A DNA stretch of 64,000 bases from Plantago major (GCA_026545765.1 CM048840.1:86704877-86768876); one strand, 5' to 3'; positions 12,001 to 22,576 are shown, numbered from the stretch's first letter. Numbers and translations: made by a program. The notes: generated by a model not told the origin, from the sequence alone.

Positions 12001-14559
12001 AAAGGTTAAGGAGAATTGGAGTTATGGAGGGAAGTTGTATAATCAACGGGATTTAGATCTGAGTTAATCTAAGACAGGGTACAAGTGCAAGTGTAGCAGT
12101 CCACGACATTTTGATTCAAGTCATGTTACGCTAGATAGACAAGAGATGCCCATGAGCAGTTGATTCAAATACTTGGGCTCTCTTATTAAAAAAGATGGAG
12201 AACTAGACAATGATGTCAACCATAAAATACAACCAGGCTGCTCGAAGTGGAGAAGTCCCTTAATGGTGTTGTGTGATCGGAAGTTTCCTTTATAGCTTAA
12301 GGGTAAGCTGTATTGGACTGCTCTGTAAGACCAACTTAATTATAAGGAATAAATGATGGGCCCCAAAGAAGTGCCACATGCAGAAAATGAGTGTAGCCAA
12401 GATGTTAATGCCTCGTCGGGCGTGCAGTAATACTAAGAAAGATAGAGAGAGGAACATGGACATACGTGCAAAGTTAAGGGCAGCTCCCATAGAAGATAAG
12501 ATAGGATGCAAGAGAATGTACTAAGATGGTTTGGTATGTACGGAGCAGGCCCAAGGAAGTACCAACTCACCGAGTAGATTTGTTAGAGTTACGGCCATTT
12601 AGAAGAGCACGTGGGAGACTGAAGAAGACTTGGCTAGAAGTTACACTTGACGACATGGAGTCTAAGGGAATGAACAATAATCTAACTATGGATAGATACA
12701 CTTGGAGAAGATTGATTGTTTCACGTGACCCGGTGTGGCTCTTGTTGGTTCATATAGCGTACCACGGTTTTATTGGAACAGAAAGGCTTAGTTGGTTTTC
12801 TTTGGTGAAGCTCAATAAACAGAATTTGAGAGGATGCTTCAATTAACCAGCTCAACCACAGACAGGGCATGTTGGACTTGTGTAAATGCACAAGTACCGG
12901 CTATAGATGTATGCTTCACAGGAAGACAGCCATCCAAGTGGAATTAATATATTTTAGAACATTCAATCAGCCAAGAGTCACTTGATTATTAGCGAAGTAG
13001 GAAGAATATTTTGAAGAAACATAACTATACATGACATCTTCCAGTTGCTATGCAGTAAATCAGTATGCAAGAAAGGTAGCAGAGATCAAGCAAAGCTTTT
13101 AGGAGAAGACATGAACATGCATCGACTAGGTTACAGTACTGTATATCAATATACATAAGAGACCTACCTTTAACCTTTTTATCATAGGAAGGTCGGTCCC
13201 GCATCATTAAAGATGCTGCGTCAGAATTCAGGGGGTCCGACGGATTTGGGTATAACAGAAGTTGAGGAAGAAACACTTCAAACACGTTCACTAGGTCTGA
13301 AAGAAATTAAAATAATTCAATAAAGCGGATGAAAAATAAATCGTTGTTACTCAACACTAATGAAGATTAAACACAGTACCACTTACCAAACATGGGACTC
13401 CAAGACTGATTGATAACATCTAAGCACACAGAGCCTGACCTGGAACACACATGGAAACAAATACTTATATACTGTGTTAAGGATATAGCATTAACTGGAA
13501 ATAAGTCAAGGCACTCAAAGTATAATGATAGTCCTTGAGGCTTGAACTCACATCTCATCGACATTAGGATGGTATATCTTATTGGTGAAACCAATAGAAG
13601 GAGATTTATACGGATAAGCATCGGGAAGCTCCACCCTGACCTTCCAAACACCTCCTTCATAAGGACCTGCCACAAACCATTACAGCATACATGAGCAAAC
13701 AATCAATAAAAGAAGGAACATCAATAACAGCTGGATATGAACAACTGTGGACATGTTATACTTTACAAATGACAAGATACGCATATAACTGACTATGGCT
13801 CCTTGTACAATGACAAGCTCATCACACAAAAGATCCAGGCTAATCTCAGAACAATTTCACTCAACACAAGACCTATGAGCATACAATGAAATGCACATAA
13901 CTCACCGAAATTCTAGAGGTAACCTAACAGTGCCAAATCCAAAACATCCAAAATTCAGTAACACAAGACCACTCAACAAACAAGACATAAACATCATCCA
14001 CGATTTCAGCGCAGCTTTCATTGTATGTATTTAGCAACATTATACAGTCATAACTAGTAAAAAACAAACATGATACCACAAACTAAGAAACACTTCCCCA
14101 AAAAAGGAAAGGAAAAAAAAAGGAAAAGAAATCATAACATAACTCAACCAATCAGTATATATAAAAAATTGAGAGGTAACCTAACCTAAGAGGCTAAGAC
14201 CTTACTCCTTAGTGAAGTTGAATGAAATAGGTGAGGAAATGAGAATAAAAAGAAAGATGAAGAAGAAGAAGAAGAAGAAGAAGAAGAAGAAGAAGAAGAA
14301 ATAGTACTCTCTTTGGGTCCATGGAATTCGACAAAGAACTCTTGCATGCCGTCATTAATCGTCTCGACCTTATAGTCGGTCATCATCCTAAGAAGACGAC
14401 GATCAATTTCAAAATGAAGTAGTAATCATAAAGGAGTAGTAGTATGCTGCAATTTACAAGTTTGAGCAATCAATGAATCAAACAATCGAAAAGGAAGGTG
14501 AAATGTGAGTTTTACAGTTTCATCAAATCCATTTCACGGCGTTTGCTCGGAGAAGACAT
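6074..14559 (-). CDS. UBC5: Ubiquitin-conjugating enzyme E2, UBC4/5/6 (UBE2H) group
   Basis: E2 enzyme that takes activated ubiquitin from E1 onto its catalytic Cys and passes it to E3-bound substrates. The family equals human UBE2H and yeast Ubc8, partners of GID/CTLH ligases. Minus-strand exons: 14559-14516, 14387-14308, 13666-13552, 13439-13387, 13296-13168, 6204-6074, all GT-AG and in frame, 552 nt, 183 residues. Starts [31 protein letters not shown] lies in the UBC fold, HPN at 74-76 and catalytic Cys85 in [11 protein letters not shown]. The C-terminal tail is acidic and Ser/Glu-rich and ends GKADP, like Arabidopsis UBC4/5/6 (about 185 residues). No damage is seen. The symbol is by similarity; UBC4 or UBC6 is equally possible. 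Intron 5 is about 7 kb. Confidence 0.93.
6758..7189. mobile_element. Short inverted-repeat element (MITE candidate)
   Basis: The left end (GGTCCCTCATGTTGGC...) and the right end read backwards (GGTCCTTGTGTTGGCC...) match imperfectly over about 40 bp. The ends lie 432 bp apart, with no coding capacity. I could not see a clean target duplication, so the superfamily is open. Confidence 0.6.
9798..10592. mobile_element. Stowaway-like (Tc1/mariner) non-autonomous element 1
   Basis: The left end CTCCCTCCGTTCCATTAAA and a degenerate right end TTAATGGAAGGGGTAG are flanked by TA. Subterminal TTCCTAA/TTAGGAA also mirror each other. It is 795 bp, with no transposase. The CTCCCTCCGT terminus and TA duplication are diagnostic of Stowaway. 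Confidence 0.75.
10602..10872. mobile_element. Stowaway-like MITE 2
   Basis: Begins CTACCTCCGTCCCAATAAG and ends AATAGGCGGAGGGAG, flanked by TA on both sides (10600-10601 and 10873-10874). It is 271 bp, AT-rich and non-coding, and starts 9 bp after element 1 ends. Confidence 0.85.
10894..11139. mobile_element. Stowaway-like MITE 3
   Basis: Begins CTCCCTCTGTCCCGAATTC and ends GGACAGAAGGAG, flanked by TA (10892-10893 and 11140-11141). It is 246 bp. Internal TTTATTCACTCTC-like tandem units produce a spurious repetitive reading frame. Confidence 0.85.
14259..14300 (-). repeat. (GAA/TTC)14 microsatellite at start of E2 intron 2
   Basis: Fourteen perfect GAA units on the plus strand, TTC on the gene strand. 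The run begins seven bases inside intron 2 (donor GT at 14307-14306). It makes a spurious poly-Ser reading frame that is intronic, not protein. Confidence 0.95.
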
Positions 14560-14834
14560 GACGATTCTTCCTGATTTTTCTTCTGTTTCGAATTTCCTTC
14601 TTTTTTATCTCCTTGCTTCCTTCTCTCTGATTTTTGCACTTCTTCACTACAGGAAACAAAACAACTGGCCTGCTGATTTTCTTTACTTCTTCTTTATCAA
14701 AAGAAAAAAAAACTACTAAGGTACTGTACTCATTCTACTCTCGACTCGTGGTTGCTTTTATTTCAAACACAAGTGAGTGGGTTTTCGACTCATAAGCCCA
14801 ATGGGCTATCAGTCTTTTCGACCTACTTGGGCCT
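14560..14834 (-). promoter_or_regulatory. E2 gene 5' leader and site II promoter elements
   Basis: On the minus strand upstream of the ATG lies a purine-rich leader (about 14560-14720). Further upstream is the palindrome AGCCCAATGGGCT at 14795-14807 and another TGGGCC at 14828-14833. TGGGCC/T site II boxes bind TCP factors and are typical of housekeeping plant promoters, which fits a basal E2 gene. No TATA box was obvious. The transcription start is not known. Confidence 0.5.
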
Positions 14835-15690
14835 TTGAGATTTACACCGGTCCGTAGGGTTGAGCATCGGTGACATTTTTGAAGGACCGAGAACCGAATT
14901 TCAAACCGATCAGTTCCGGCTGGACCGAACATACATTTTTTTTAAAAATCAATACTAGTACCACTGACATGCGGCTACCTGGACGATATAGTTATGGCAC
15001 TGTTTAGCATTAGATTTTTAGCTAGCTTTTCAACTCCAGGAGCTTCTTTGACCAATCACTAATAAGAAGCTCGTTTATTGAACGCGTAGCTTATTAAATC
15101 AGCTAGCTGGTTGAGAAGTTAACCAAGGCTCTGTTTAGTACAAGTTTATCAGTTAACTTATCAACTAGCTTATCAGTTCAATGAGCTTATTTTCGTATTA
15201 AGTATGTTACGTGAACGCCCCAGCTACCAGCTAGCTAGTTAATCAATCAGCTACCAGCTAGGTTGTACCATAGTTGTACCATATGCATTAAATATTGTAC
15301 GGTACAACACATTAAAACATTAGGAGATAGTGCAACAGGGTAGAAAAAAAACTGAACTCCCACCAAGGAAGGTTCCCCTCGAGTCTTGATTTGAAAATAA
15401 CTACTCCATGTGATTATATATAGGGAGAAATTAGAAGATAAATTTATCATCGTCCCTCCCAATCTGTCGAAATCAAAACATGAATTCACCAAGCAGCGAC
15501 GAGCTGCAAATGGTGCGATTATCTGCAAAAGTGTTGTGATCCTGTTACGTGCGTGTATCGTTCTAACTTCCGGCTGGTCCAAGATGATTTGCTGAAGCTA
15601 ATTCAAAAAATTGATATTCAACCGAGCGATCGAGATTATTTGGGTAAGAGGATGAACGATATATATCAAGTGTATAATGAAATATTATTA
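14835..15690. other. Intergenic, transposon debris
   Basis: Upstream of the E2 gene. 14870-14935 has repeated ACCGA/CGGTT words typical of subterminal regions of hAT-like elements. 15000-15270 is rich in AGCTAGC and TTATCAGTTAAC words that can pair with each other. No intact element could be delimited and no gene is supported. Confidence 0.4.
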
Positions 15691-15699
15691 TCCTAATTT

Positions 15700-16195
15700 C
15701 AGGCCTCTAGACTTTCCAACATCATCGGGATGCAAGCATTTGAGACAATTGTTAAAGAGATTGGGGCAACAACTCTCAACTACGCCATGGACGCCACTGC
15801 AGATTGCCAGTTTGAACGATCTCATCATGCTCGCTCTCAATGCACAACCTGCACCAGGTTAGGTTTGTATGATTCATCGATTGATTTCAATTTTTTAAAT
15901 TCATCCTTACTTTTTTATTTTATTCTATGATGCAGTAATAATAGTAAGAAGAGGAAAGTTCAACATGAATACTCATGCGAAAAGGAGCAGGTTGGAGCTT
16001 TTCGGGTTTTCGATAACTATGGTTCCGGGTTTATCTCTGTTGCTCAACTTCGAAATGTCATGAAAATGAAACACTTCTCTGATGACCAAGTTGATGAGAC
16101 GATCAGTTATGCTATCATGGATGATAATGCCTAGATTGATTACGTGGAACTGGCCAAATTAATTCATCACTTCACATGGACTCCAACTCATTAAA
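15700..16195 (+). pseudogene. Calmodulin-like EF-hand pseudogene
   Basis: 16000-16195 translates as an EF-hand pair close to calmodulin hands 3 and 4: AFRVFDNYGSGFISVAQLR, then VDETISYAIMDDNA, an in-frame TAG (about 16132-16134), and IDYVELAKLI. The stop falls in the fourth calcium loop. Upstream, about 15730-15850 has weak similarity to hands 1-2 (LLKRLGQQLS...). A working calmodulin would bind four Ca2+; here loop residues and frame are lost. The downstream half is convincing, the upstream half tentative. Confidence 0.6.
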
Positions 16196-16640
16196 AGATC
16201 ATCATCAAGCCATTAGATATTTATGATATAGCTATACTTGTTTTGCAAATTACACCCTCGTTTCACTAAAATTATAACAATTTTCTATTTTAGGCGTTAT
16301 AGTAAAAGTGTTACATTTACTTTTATAGAAATTACTTGCATGATAAAATTCATTTTTAACCATACATTTTTTGGTAGCTGGTATTTTATAAAATGACATT
16401 ACTATCAGTATTTCTTTTCGTTTAAACATTCTCATCGTATTATTAGTTTATTTTTAAAAAGTAAAAGTGCAACACATTTGTCTCTAGTGATTCAAATATA
16501 TACTCACTGTACTTTTCAATACTACTTTAATAACGTAATTAAAAATCATCAAAAGTTGAAAGAAATACTCGTGAGCATTATAACTTAATAAGAAAAAAAT
16601 CGTTAATGGTTGTATAGTACATGTGAACATTTTAAAGAGG
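16196..16640. other. AT-rich intergenic stretch
   Basis: No gene was recognised. About 16250-16440 (ACCCTCGTTTCACTAAAATT...) resembles one arm of a mariner-type MITE, but no matching second arm was found. Confidence 0.35.
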
Positions 16641-17650
16641 GGCAGGTCTAGATCACCTGGAGCGAAAGCGAAAGCGTGAGCGCTAAAATTTAAAAAATCT
16701 ATAAAGTGCGAGCGTCTTAGAGCGCATGTTGTTAATTTAATAAAAATATTTTTATTTATAGAATTATTAATATTTTACATGAATAATTAAATTAGATTCA
16801 TCATATTTCGACATCATTGTCAATTTTACAAAATATAAATTGATAAACAATGCAAAATACTAAAAAATAGTTTAACGGATTAAATGGGAATTTCATGATC
16901 GTATAAATAAGTAGGCATTTCATCACCAAACGTGAGATTTGCTATCAACAATGAGTATAGTTAATGACTAATCATCGAAAGCTCAAAAATTCGCAAATAA
17001 CAGAGCAAAGTTTAATATTTTGGCAAAATTTCCTCTTTCTTTATAAAAATTGAACCTTAAATTGTTTGAGAATTAGACTTATGTCATGATATCACATTAC
17101 ACATGCAACAACTTCTGCGTGAAACAAGTGCAAATGATCAAATTAATTAATGTCAAAAGTAAAAAGTTGTTATCTATCAATGAACTTTTTAAGATCGATC
17201 AAATGATGATAAAATCGGGCACACCAGAGGAGATGGAATTCACTAGAGAAAGCAAGCCGACCGTCGACTGGTTGAGACAATGGTGTGAGTGAAGAAGACG
17301 GTGGAGTTGTAACGCTGCGGAACCGAATGCGATACAGATAAGAAACGTACAAAATGGAGTCGCATAGCTTATTTTATAGATTAATGAAAATTTGGGTATC
17401 TTTCTTATTCGTGTTTAATTTGCCTTAGTTCACGAGTTCACCATGAAATAATGCTTTCCAATGTCTTAATTAGTTCACGCACTTGTGTATCTAATTCGAA
17501 GATTTATGCCTTTTGTAATGCGCGCTCTAAAAATTCTTAGAGAGAGCTTTTAGTTTTTATAGAGCAAGCTCTAAGAAATCTTAGAGCGAGCTCGAAGGAG
17601 CTCTGAGCACCTGTGAGATCTCAAGAGCGAGATTTAAGGTGATCTAGGGG
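16641..17650. mobile_element. Inverted-repeat element with GAGCG-rich subtermini
   Basis: CTAGATCACCT at 16648-16658 is mirrored by AGGTGATCTAG at 17637-17647. Both ends are rich in GAGCG or CGCTC words pointing in opposite directions. This is the design of a non-autonomous hAT-like DNA transposon of about 1 kb. Target duplication and exact ends were not resolved. The frames inside are not convincing genes. Confidence 0.5.
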
Positions 17651-18617
17651 CGGTTAGATTAATCATTATGCTAGTTAAAAACGATTGATTTTTCTATTTT
17701 CTTTTTAAAAAAATAGGTAAGGGACATTCGTGGAATAAAAGAGATAAGAAGGAGAGTTAGCTTAATCAACTAACTGTCTTAAGAAGTTGCGCGTTTAGGC
17801 AATGACTTTTTTACTAGTGTCAATGGTTAAAGAATCTTTTAGAGCTGATAACTTAGTGATAAACATAATCGAAGCTTATAATAAAAAAAATAAGCTAGTA
17901 TAATATATTTAGCAAATTAATTAACTTATTATATGATATATTTATTACACATCTCCAACTGAATCAATTAGTTTATCAGCTATCAACTAACTTATCATCT
18001 ATCAACTGATAGTCATAACTTTGGTATTTTTCATATTCTCGAAAATCACAACTTCTAAAAAAAAATTAACATTATGATAGGATCAAATAATAAAACCCAG
18101 GATTCACAAGTCCATACTAAGAAGTCAATGCTTCGGACAATTGCATCTTGCGAAAACATGTAATCCATCAATCCCGAAGGAATTTCAATACATTAAGGTT
18201 TTTTTTTGGAAAAAGTATACCTTTAATGAGTGTGAGGTAGATTCCATTTTAGTAATATGTAAAAATTGAGATTATTTTTATTTATTGGGTGTGGGACAGC
18301 TTACTTTTTAGTAATATATAAAGTTATGTGTAACGGTTAAATATAGCAAATATAGTAAGTTAAGTGAACTCAAGTACTTTACCATTTGAGCAAAGTTTTG
18401 CACCGGCTGATGATGTCTAAACCATGGAAAAATATTGAATGCATCTAGTACAAAACAATATATAGTACCATGTATTTTGACCAGGAGCAAACATTTTAGA
18501 GGCAAATTGTACAGATTGGAAATCTTAGGGGTGAAATGGTGAAAATAATACACTTGATAGATTTGAGTAAATTTCCTGATAGGCCTATATAAACATCATC
18601 TGTCTAAACAAATGGTT
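17651..18617. other. AT-rich intergenic stretch
   Basis: Contains TTATCAACTAACTTATCA-like words (about 17920-18015) resembling those at 15000-15270, perhaps ends of a decayed DNA transposon. No gene is supported. Confidence 0.35.
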
Positions 18618-19403
18618 GAAAGGCACTAATAGTCATAGTTTGGCGTATACATGTAGCATCTGCGTTCTTTCTGTATGACATTTAGTCCTATTGTTTCAAA
18701 AATCATGGCCTCGGAAGGACTTGTTGACGAATTTGACCAAAAAAGCTGACATGGCATGTTAGTCAACTGGTCAACCTCTTTCCCAAGAACAAACACTAAT
18801 TGCAAAACACACAATCAATCAAAATCTTCCAATTCACAAAACACACAGTTAACCGGCGCTCCATGTCCAAAATCTTCCAATTCACAAAACACACAGTTAA
18901 CCGGCGCTCCATGTCGTTCAAGTGTGCCGGCTGTTCCGTTATCATCGTCGCCGGAGAAGACGACAGTTGGACGGTGGTAAATTTTGGAGAAGACGACATA
19001 GGTTTTACTTGATGAATTCGGGAAGAAAGTTACCCGTTGATTATGTTTAACGACTTACTTACCTGTTTACTTTTTTTTTCAATTTTTTTTTATTTTTTTA
19101 ATTTTAAATTGGTTTTTATTTTTTCTGTAAATTTTAAATTACGAATTTTATTTTTCCTTTTTTATATTTTTTTAATTTTTGAATTTTGTTTTCCATCTCT
19201 TTAATCAGACGATGAGTTGGCAAGTAAGTTGGCGGGGTTGACCAGTTGACTAACATGTCATGTCAGCTTTTTTGTTTAAATTCGTCAACAAGTACTTCTG
19301 ATGCTATGAATTTTGAAAAAATAGGACTAAATGTCAAATAGTAGGCAAACGTGGTACTGTGTACGTCATATGCCCCAAACGACAGGACCATTAGTGACTT
19401 TCG
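18618..19403. mobile_element. Long-TIR DNA transposon (MULE-like MITE)
   Basis: Inverted repeats of about 150 bp with good similarity. The left arm has GACATTTAGTCCTATT, CTTGTTGACGAATTT and AAAGCTGACATG.CATGTTAGTC; the right arm is the reverse complement. It is 786 bp, with no transposase. Long TIRs suggest a Mutator-like origin, but no 9-bp target duplication was clear. Between the arms lie a 48-bp tandem duplication and a T-rich stretch. Confidence 0.75.
18821..18915 (+). repeat. 48-bp tandem duplication inside the long-TIR element
   Basis: The unit starting AAAATCTTCCAATTCAC at 18821 repeats at 18869 almost perfectly. Because 48 is divisible by three, it yields a duplicated 16-residue peptide in open frames on both strands. 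That is a by-product rather than evidence of a gene. Confidence 0.9.
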
Positions 19404-19699
19404 CCCCAAAATAGTTCACTCAATAAAAAGAAAAATGGATAGATTAATGTAAGGTAACAGGAAAGGATAAGACCAATAAACTATTCCAGCACGCTTTAAC
19501 TCTGCTCCACCAACCTAAAACACCTAAGGCTGGGGTAGGGGTTAAAAGTCTATGTAAGCAAGCTTTGTATTAGAGCTCATATAGTAAAAAAGAAAAAAAA
19601 AACATTGATAAATTGTTACCTCGACTAAGTGCATTTTCAGAGCTGATGTAGCACAACTTTTTGGCGACGCATCCAGTGTCTCAAGAAATCTGGCACTAA

Positions 19700-20290
19700 C
19701 AAGAGCTAACTAGAGTACCTGGCGCAAGGTTGGCGTAACTCAGCAGCATAACTAGCGACGCCAACTGGCTGCCTGGCGTACGCCAGTAATGTTTAATTCG
19801 CCGTCGAATTTCCAAATTCGTTTCTTTTTGTTTCTATTAGTTTGAACAAAAGACAATTGTATTCATAATCTTCTTTACATCTTTTTGCTCTCAACCTAGA
19901 ACTTTTCTAAGGCAATTACCTACTTATTACTGGAGGTAGGGGTGCACGTTCGGATCAATCCGATTCAATCCGATCCGAAGTTCAGATCAATCCGAAGTTT
20001 CGGACCACTAAAGGCTCAATCCGAAATCCAATCCGAACGATCGGATCGGATTTCAGATTAATCCGAAAAAGTTCAGATTGGATCGGATTTAATCCGAACT
20101 TTAATTAAAAATTAAAAAAAAAAACTGAAATAGCATTTCGTAGCCAAATTAAATACTAATTCAGTGGTTCCACATTCAAAATAAACAAAATAAAGTTCAC
20201 AAGTTTACTTAAAGTCCAAAACAACAAATACGAAAAGTTTGGAGTTCATGTTCTATTTTGTATTTTGTTTGGCTGAATAAGGGAAATATA

Positions 20291-20329
<39 letters not shown>

Positions 20330-21465
20330 TCGGATTTTCGGATTAATCTGAAAATCCGACGGATCGGATCGGATTAATCCGAAAATCTTCGGATCTAAAA
20401 TATCATAATCCGTAATCTGATCCGAATACATCGGATCGGATCGGATTTTCGGATTTTTGAATCGGATTTTCGGATTTCGGATTTTATGATCACCCCTAAC
20501 TGGAGGTAATTGAACCGTTCTTTCTTGTAATCGACGATTGATATTTGTTTGGGAGCATATTCATACTCTTTCTACAGATTGAATTGAAGATTCTTCAGTA
20601 TTTACCTAGGGTTTGTGACACAATTTGGTAAAATCTGTATCAACTCTTAATTCTTGGTATTTGGTTATTGATTATGTTTATTATGTGTTCGTATATGATA
20701 TTGATTATGTCTATGCATATCATGAGTAGTTAAAGCCCCAATTATGGGGTGGTGATGGATTCAATGCATGCTAGTTAGGATTTATGCAATTCAATAACAT
20801 GTAAAATGCGATTTACTCTGTGCCCTTTTGATTAAATGTGTATGTAGTTATATGTATTGTTTTTACCCCCAAAATCATCAAAGGACTATGCAATCTGATT
20901 TATCCACAAAAACGTCTAGAGATTGCATAATCCATAGGTTTGTAGCAAACACATAATTGTATTAGCTTATTAATTGTAGCTTAGTGAAATGGACGCCTTC
21001 ACTAATGTTATATGTTTTGTAGAACAAAATAAGTTAGCTCATTGTCATAGTCCTTCGTACCTTATCTGATATAAGGTGTCTGCCTAGAGAGCTAGAGCAG
21101 TGTAATAATCGTTAGGACGTATCCCAATGATAACTAGAGTAAATGAACATCGTTATTGTTGCATGTTTTCCTGCTAGCTAGCTTGATTTCTATCACCACA
21201 CCATAATTCCCTCTCATATATTCGTCTCCACAAGTTAATCTGTTTTCTAGTTAGTCTGCATCACAGTTAGATTATCATTCTGCTGCCGAAGCAAACCAAC
21301 TTTTACTGCTTTTCGTACTGTCATTATTATTCGTAAATGCAATTCAGCCTAGTTAAGTCCTTAGAGAACGACCTCGGGGTTAACTTCACTGCACTACAAG
21401 TTTTCGTAGTGTTGAGAATTAACTCTTGGCTTTAAACAAATTGAAAACTCTAATTTGACACATCA
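19700..21465 (+). repeat. 5' LTR of the Athila-like element (5' truncated, MITE inside)
   Basis: From about 19765 onward it matches the 3' LTR from about 58460 nearly base for base (for example TTTAATTCGCCGTCGAATTT). It ends GACACATCA at 21465, just before the primer site. The first 300 bp or so of the 3' LTR have no counterpart here, so the left end is truncated or diverged and the start is approximate. It carries a 562-bp MITE. Confidence 0.8.
19937..20498. mobile_element. hAT-type MITE in Athila LTR
   Basis: Termini TAGGGGTG...CACCCCTA, exact 8-bp target duplication ACTGGAGG (19929-19936 and 20499-20506). Subterminal arrays of CGGAT/ATCCG words and an internal (TA)n run. The sister LTR at 58612-58625 carries the uninterrupted site, showing the insertion is exact. 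It has no coding capacity. Confidence 0.95.
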
Positions 21466-21471
21466 AGTTTT

Positions 21472-21489
21472 TGGCGCGGCTGCTGGGGA
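21472..21489 (+). other. Primer binding site of the Athila-like element
   Basis: TGGCGCGGCTGCTGGGGA, six bases after the LTR end. It resembles the tRNA-Asp-type site used by Athila elements (canonical form as I recall it differs at three positions). Confidence 0.7.
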
Positions 21490-21671
21490 CACTCATTTGT
21501 TAAGTTTATGAATTCTAATTTACAGTATTTTTGTTTCTGTTTTTTATTGTTATTTCTTCTTCCTTCGTTATCTTTGTGTTTCTTTGTTTGTGAGTACGTG
21601 TTTTAGCTAACGGGTACTTATATTTGCGTAGTTCTGGTGTTGTGTCTGTCTTGTAGCACAGGTTCGAAGAT

Positions 21672-22560
21672 ATGGCTGTAGCAGAGTAACCTTCTATGTA
21701 CACACTTCTCCTACCTGTGCAAGGTGTGCATCGTCCCGCCATAGTCACACCATCTAATGTGCGGGGTCTCGAGGTTAAGGGGCATATCATCCAGCAACTT
21801 CCGAGATTCTATGGAGTCAAGAATGAGGACATCATGAGTTTCTTCAGGGAAATTGAGCATTTTATATCTGGATTGGAGAAACGTGAAAGGGTAGAGGTTG
21901 AGACTTGAGGCTCAAGATCTTCCCTATGTGTCTCTGTGGCAAGGCACGTACTGAGATGAATGGCCTAACAGAGGGAAGCATCACTACTTGGAATAAGGCT
22001 TTCTAGACCTTTATGGGAAAGTACTATCCCTTGTCGATGACTACGACCTTCAGAGCTCAGATTAGTGAGTTTAGCCAGCAGCAAGGTGAGCCCTTCTACG
22101 AAGCATGGGAGATATTCTGTGATTTACAGCATTAGTGCCCCCATCATCGTTTTGGTATTGCAGATTTGAACCAGTTCTTCTTTGATGGCCTTGATGAGTC
22201 TTCACAAGTACTGGTCGATATGGCATGTGGAGGATGGATGGGAGAGAGCACCGCTGTCGAATTAAGTGTTGTATTCGAGAGGATATCAAAAAGCTCGGAG
22301 CATAGGAGCAAGCATGCTAAGTTCAGTGGCTCTAATCGCACGGAACACCGCCTTCTTGAGTCACATCTTCCAGAAGGCTTTATGGAGGAGCTGAGTGGGT
22401 TCTTGAGAAGCTGTCATGCATCCATGTAACACTCGGCAATGATACATGCATCTATTGCTAAGAGGTTGAATGCTCTAGAGGCCAGGGTTCAAAGGTTGGA
22501 TGAGACAATGGAGCGGCTAGGATAGAGAATGATGAGGGATGAGTCAGAGTAAAGCCATGA
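21672..22560 (+). pseudogene. Athila-like gag (retrotransposon gag domain), broken
   Basis: Structural polyprotein that would form the virus-like particle. Recognisable residues: IIQQLPRFYGVKNEDIMSFF near 21790, GSITTWNKAF, GKYYPLSMTTTFRAQISEF near 22020-22070, then GEPFYEAWEIF and CPHHRFGIADLNQFFFDGL (about 22136-22195) and ACGGWMGESTA. The order matches the gag domain PF03732. Stops at 21906-21908 and elsewhere, plus frame changes, show it is dead. Confidence 0.8.
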
Positions 22561-22576
22561 AACTGTTGAGGCAGCA

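Larger units (their letters stand above)
8465..12760 (+). mobile_element. RTE-clade LINE, decayed and interrupted
   Basis: Non-LTR retrotransposon remnant. Endonuclease-like residues ([26 protein letters not shown]) lie near 8500-8600. A linker with [16 protein letters not shown] and [16 protein letters not shown] is at about 9140-9340, then [12 protein letters not shown] (about 9577-9612). After three MITEs the element resumes with [15 protein letters not shown] (about 11960-12005), [32 protein letters not shown] and APIEDKIG. The RTE C-terminal end [22 protein letters not shown] follows at about 12550-12640. These match plant RTE/BovB-type proteins. Stops and frameshifts are numerous, so the copy is inactive. 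It is antisense to the E2 gene. Confidence 0.85.
6205..13167 (-). other. Intron 5 of the E2 gene (about 7 kb), transposon-filled
   Basis: Donor AAAG|GTAGG at 13168/13167 and acceptor TTTTTCAG at 6212-6205, confirmed because the flanking exons join in frame to an E2 fold. The intron contains an inverted-repeat element (6758-7189), an RTE LINE (about 8465-12760) and three MITEs. Nothing recognisable was seen in 7190-8464 or 12761-13167. Confidence 0.85.

Noticed and set aside
14186-14386. Reading frame with a run of serines after the E2 sequence GPKES.
   Set aside because: The donor GT at 14307-14306 and the next exon at 13666 restore the E2 protein; the poly-Ser is translated intron microsatellite.
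18756-19012. Overlapping frames on both strands with duplicated peptides (KIFQFTKHTVNRRSMS).
   Set aside because: They are produced by a 48-bp tandem DNA duplication inside a MITE-like element; no start context or homology supports a gene.
20246-20431. Frame with repeated Ile-Tyr.
   Set aside because: Comes from the (TA)n run and CGGAT repeats of the hAT-type MITE.
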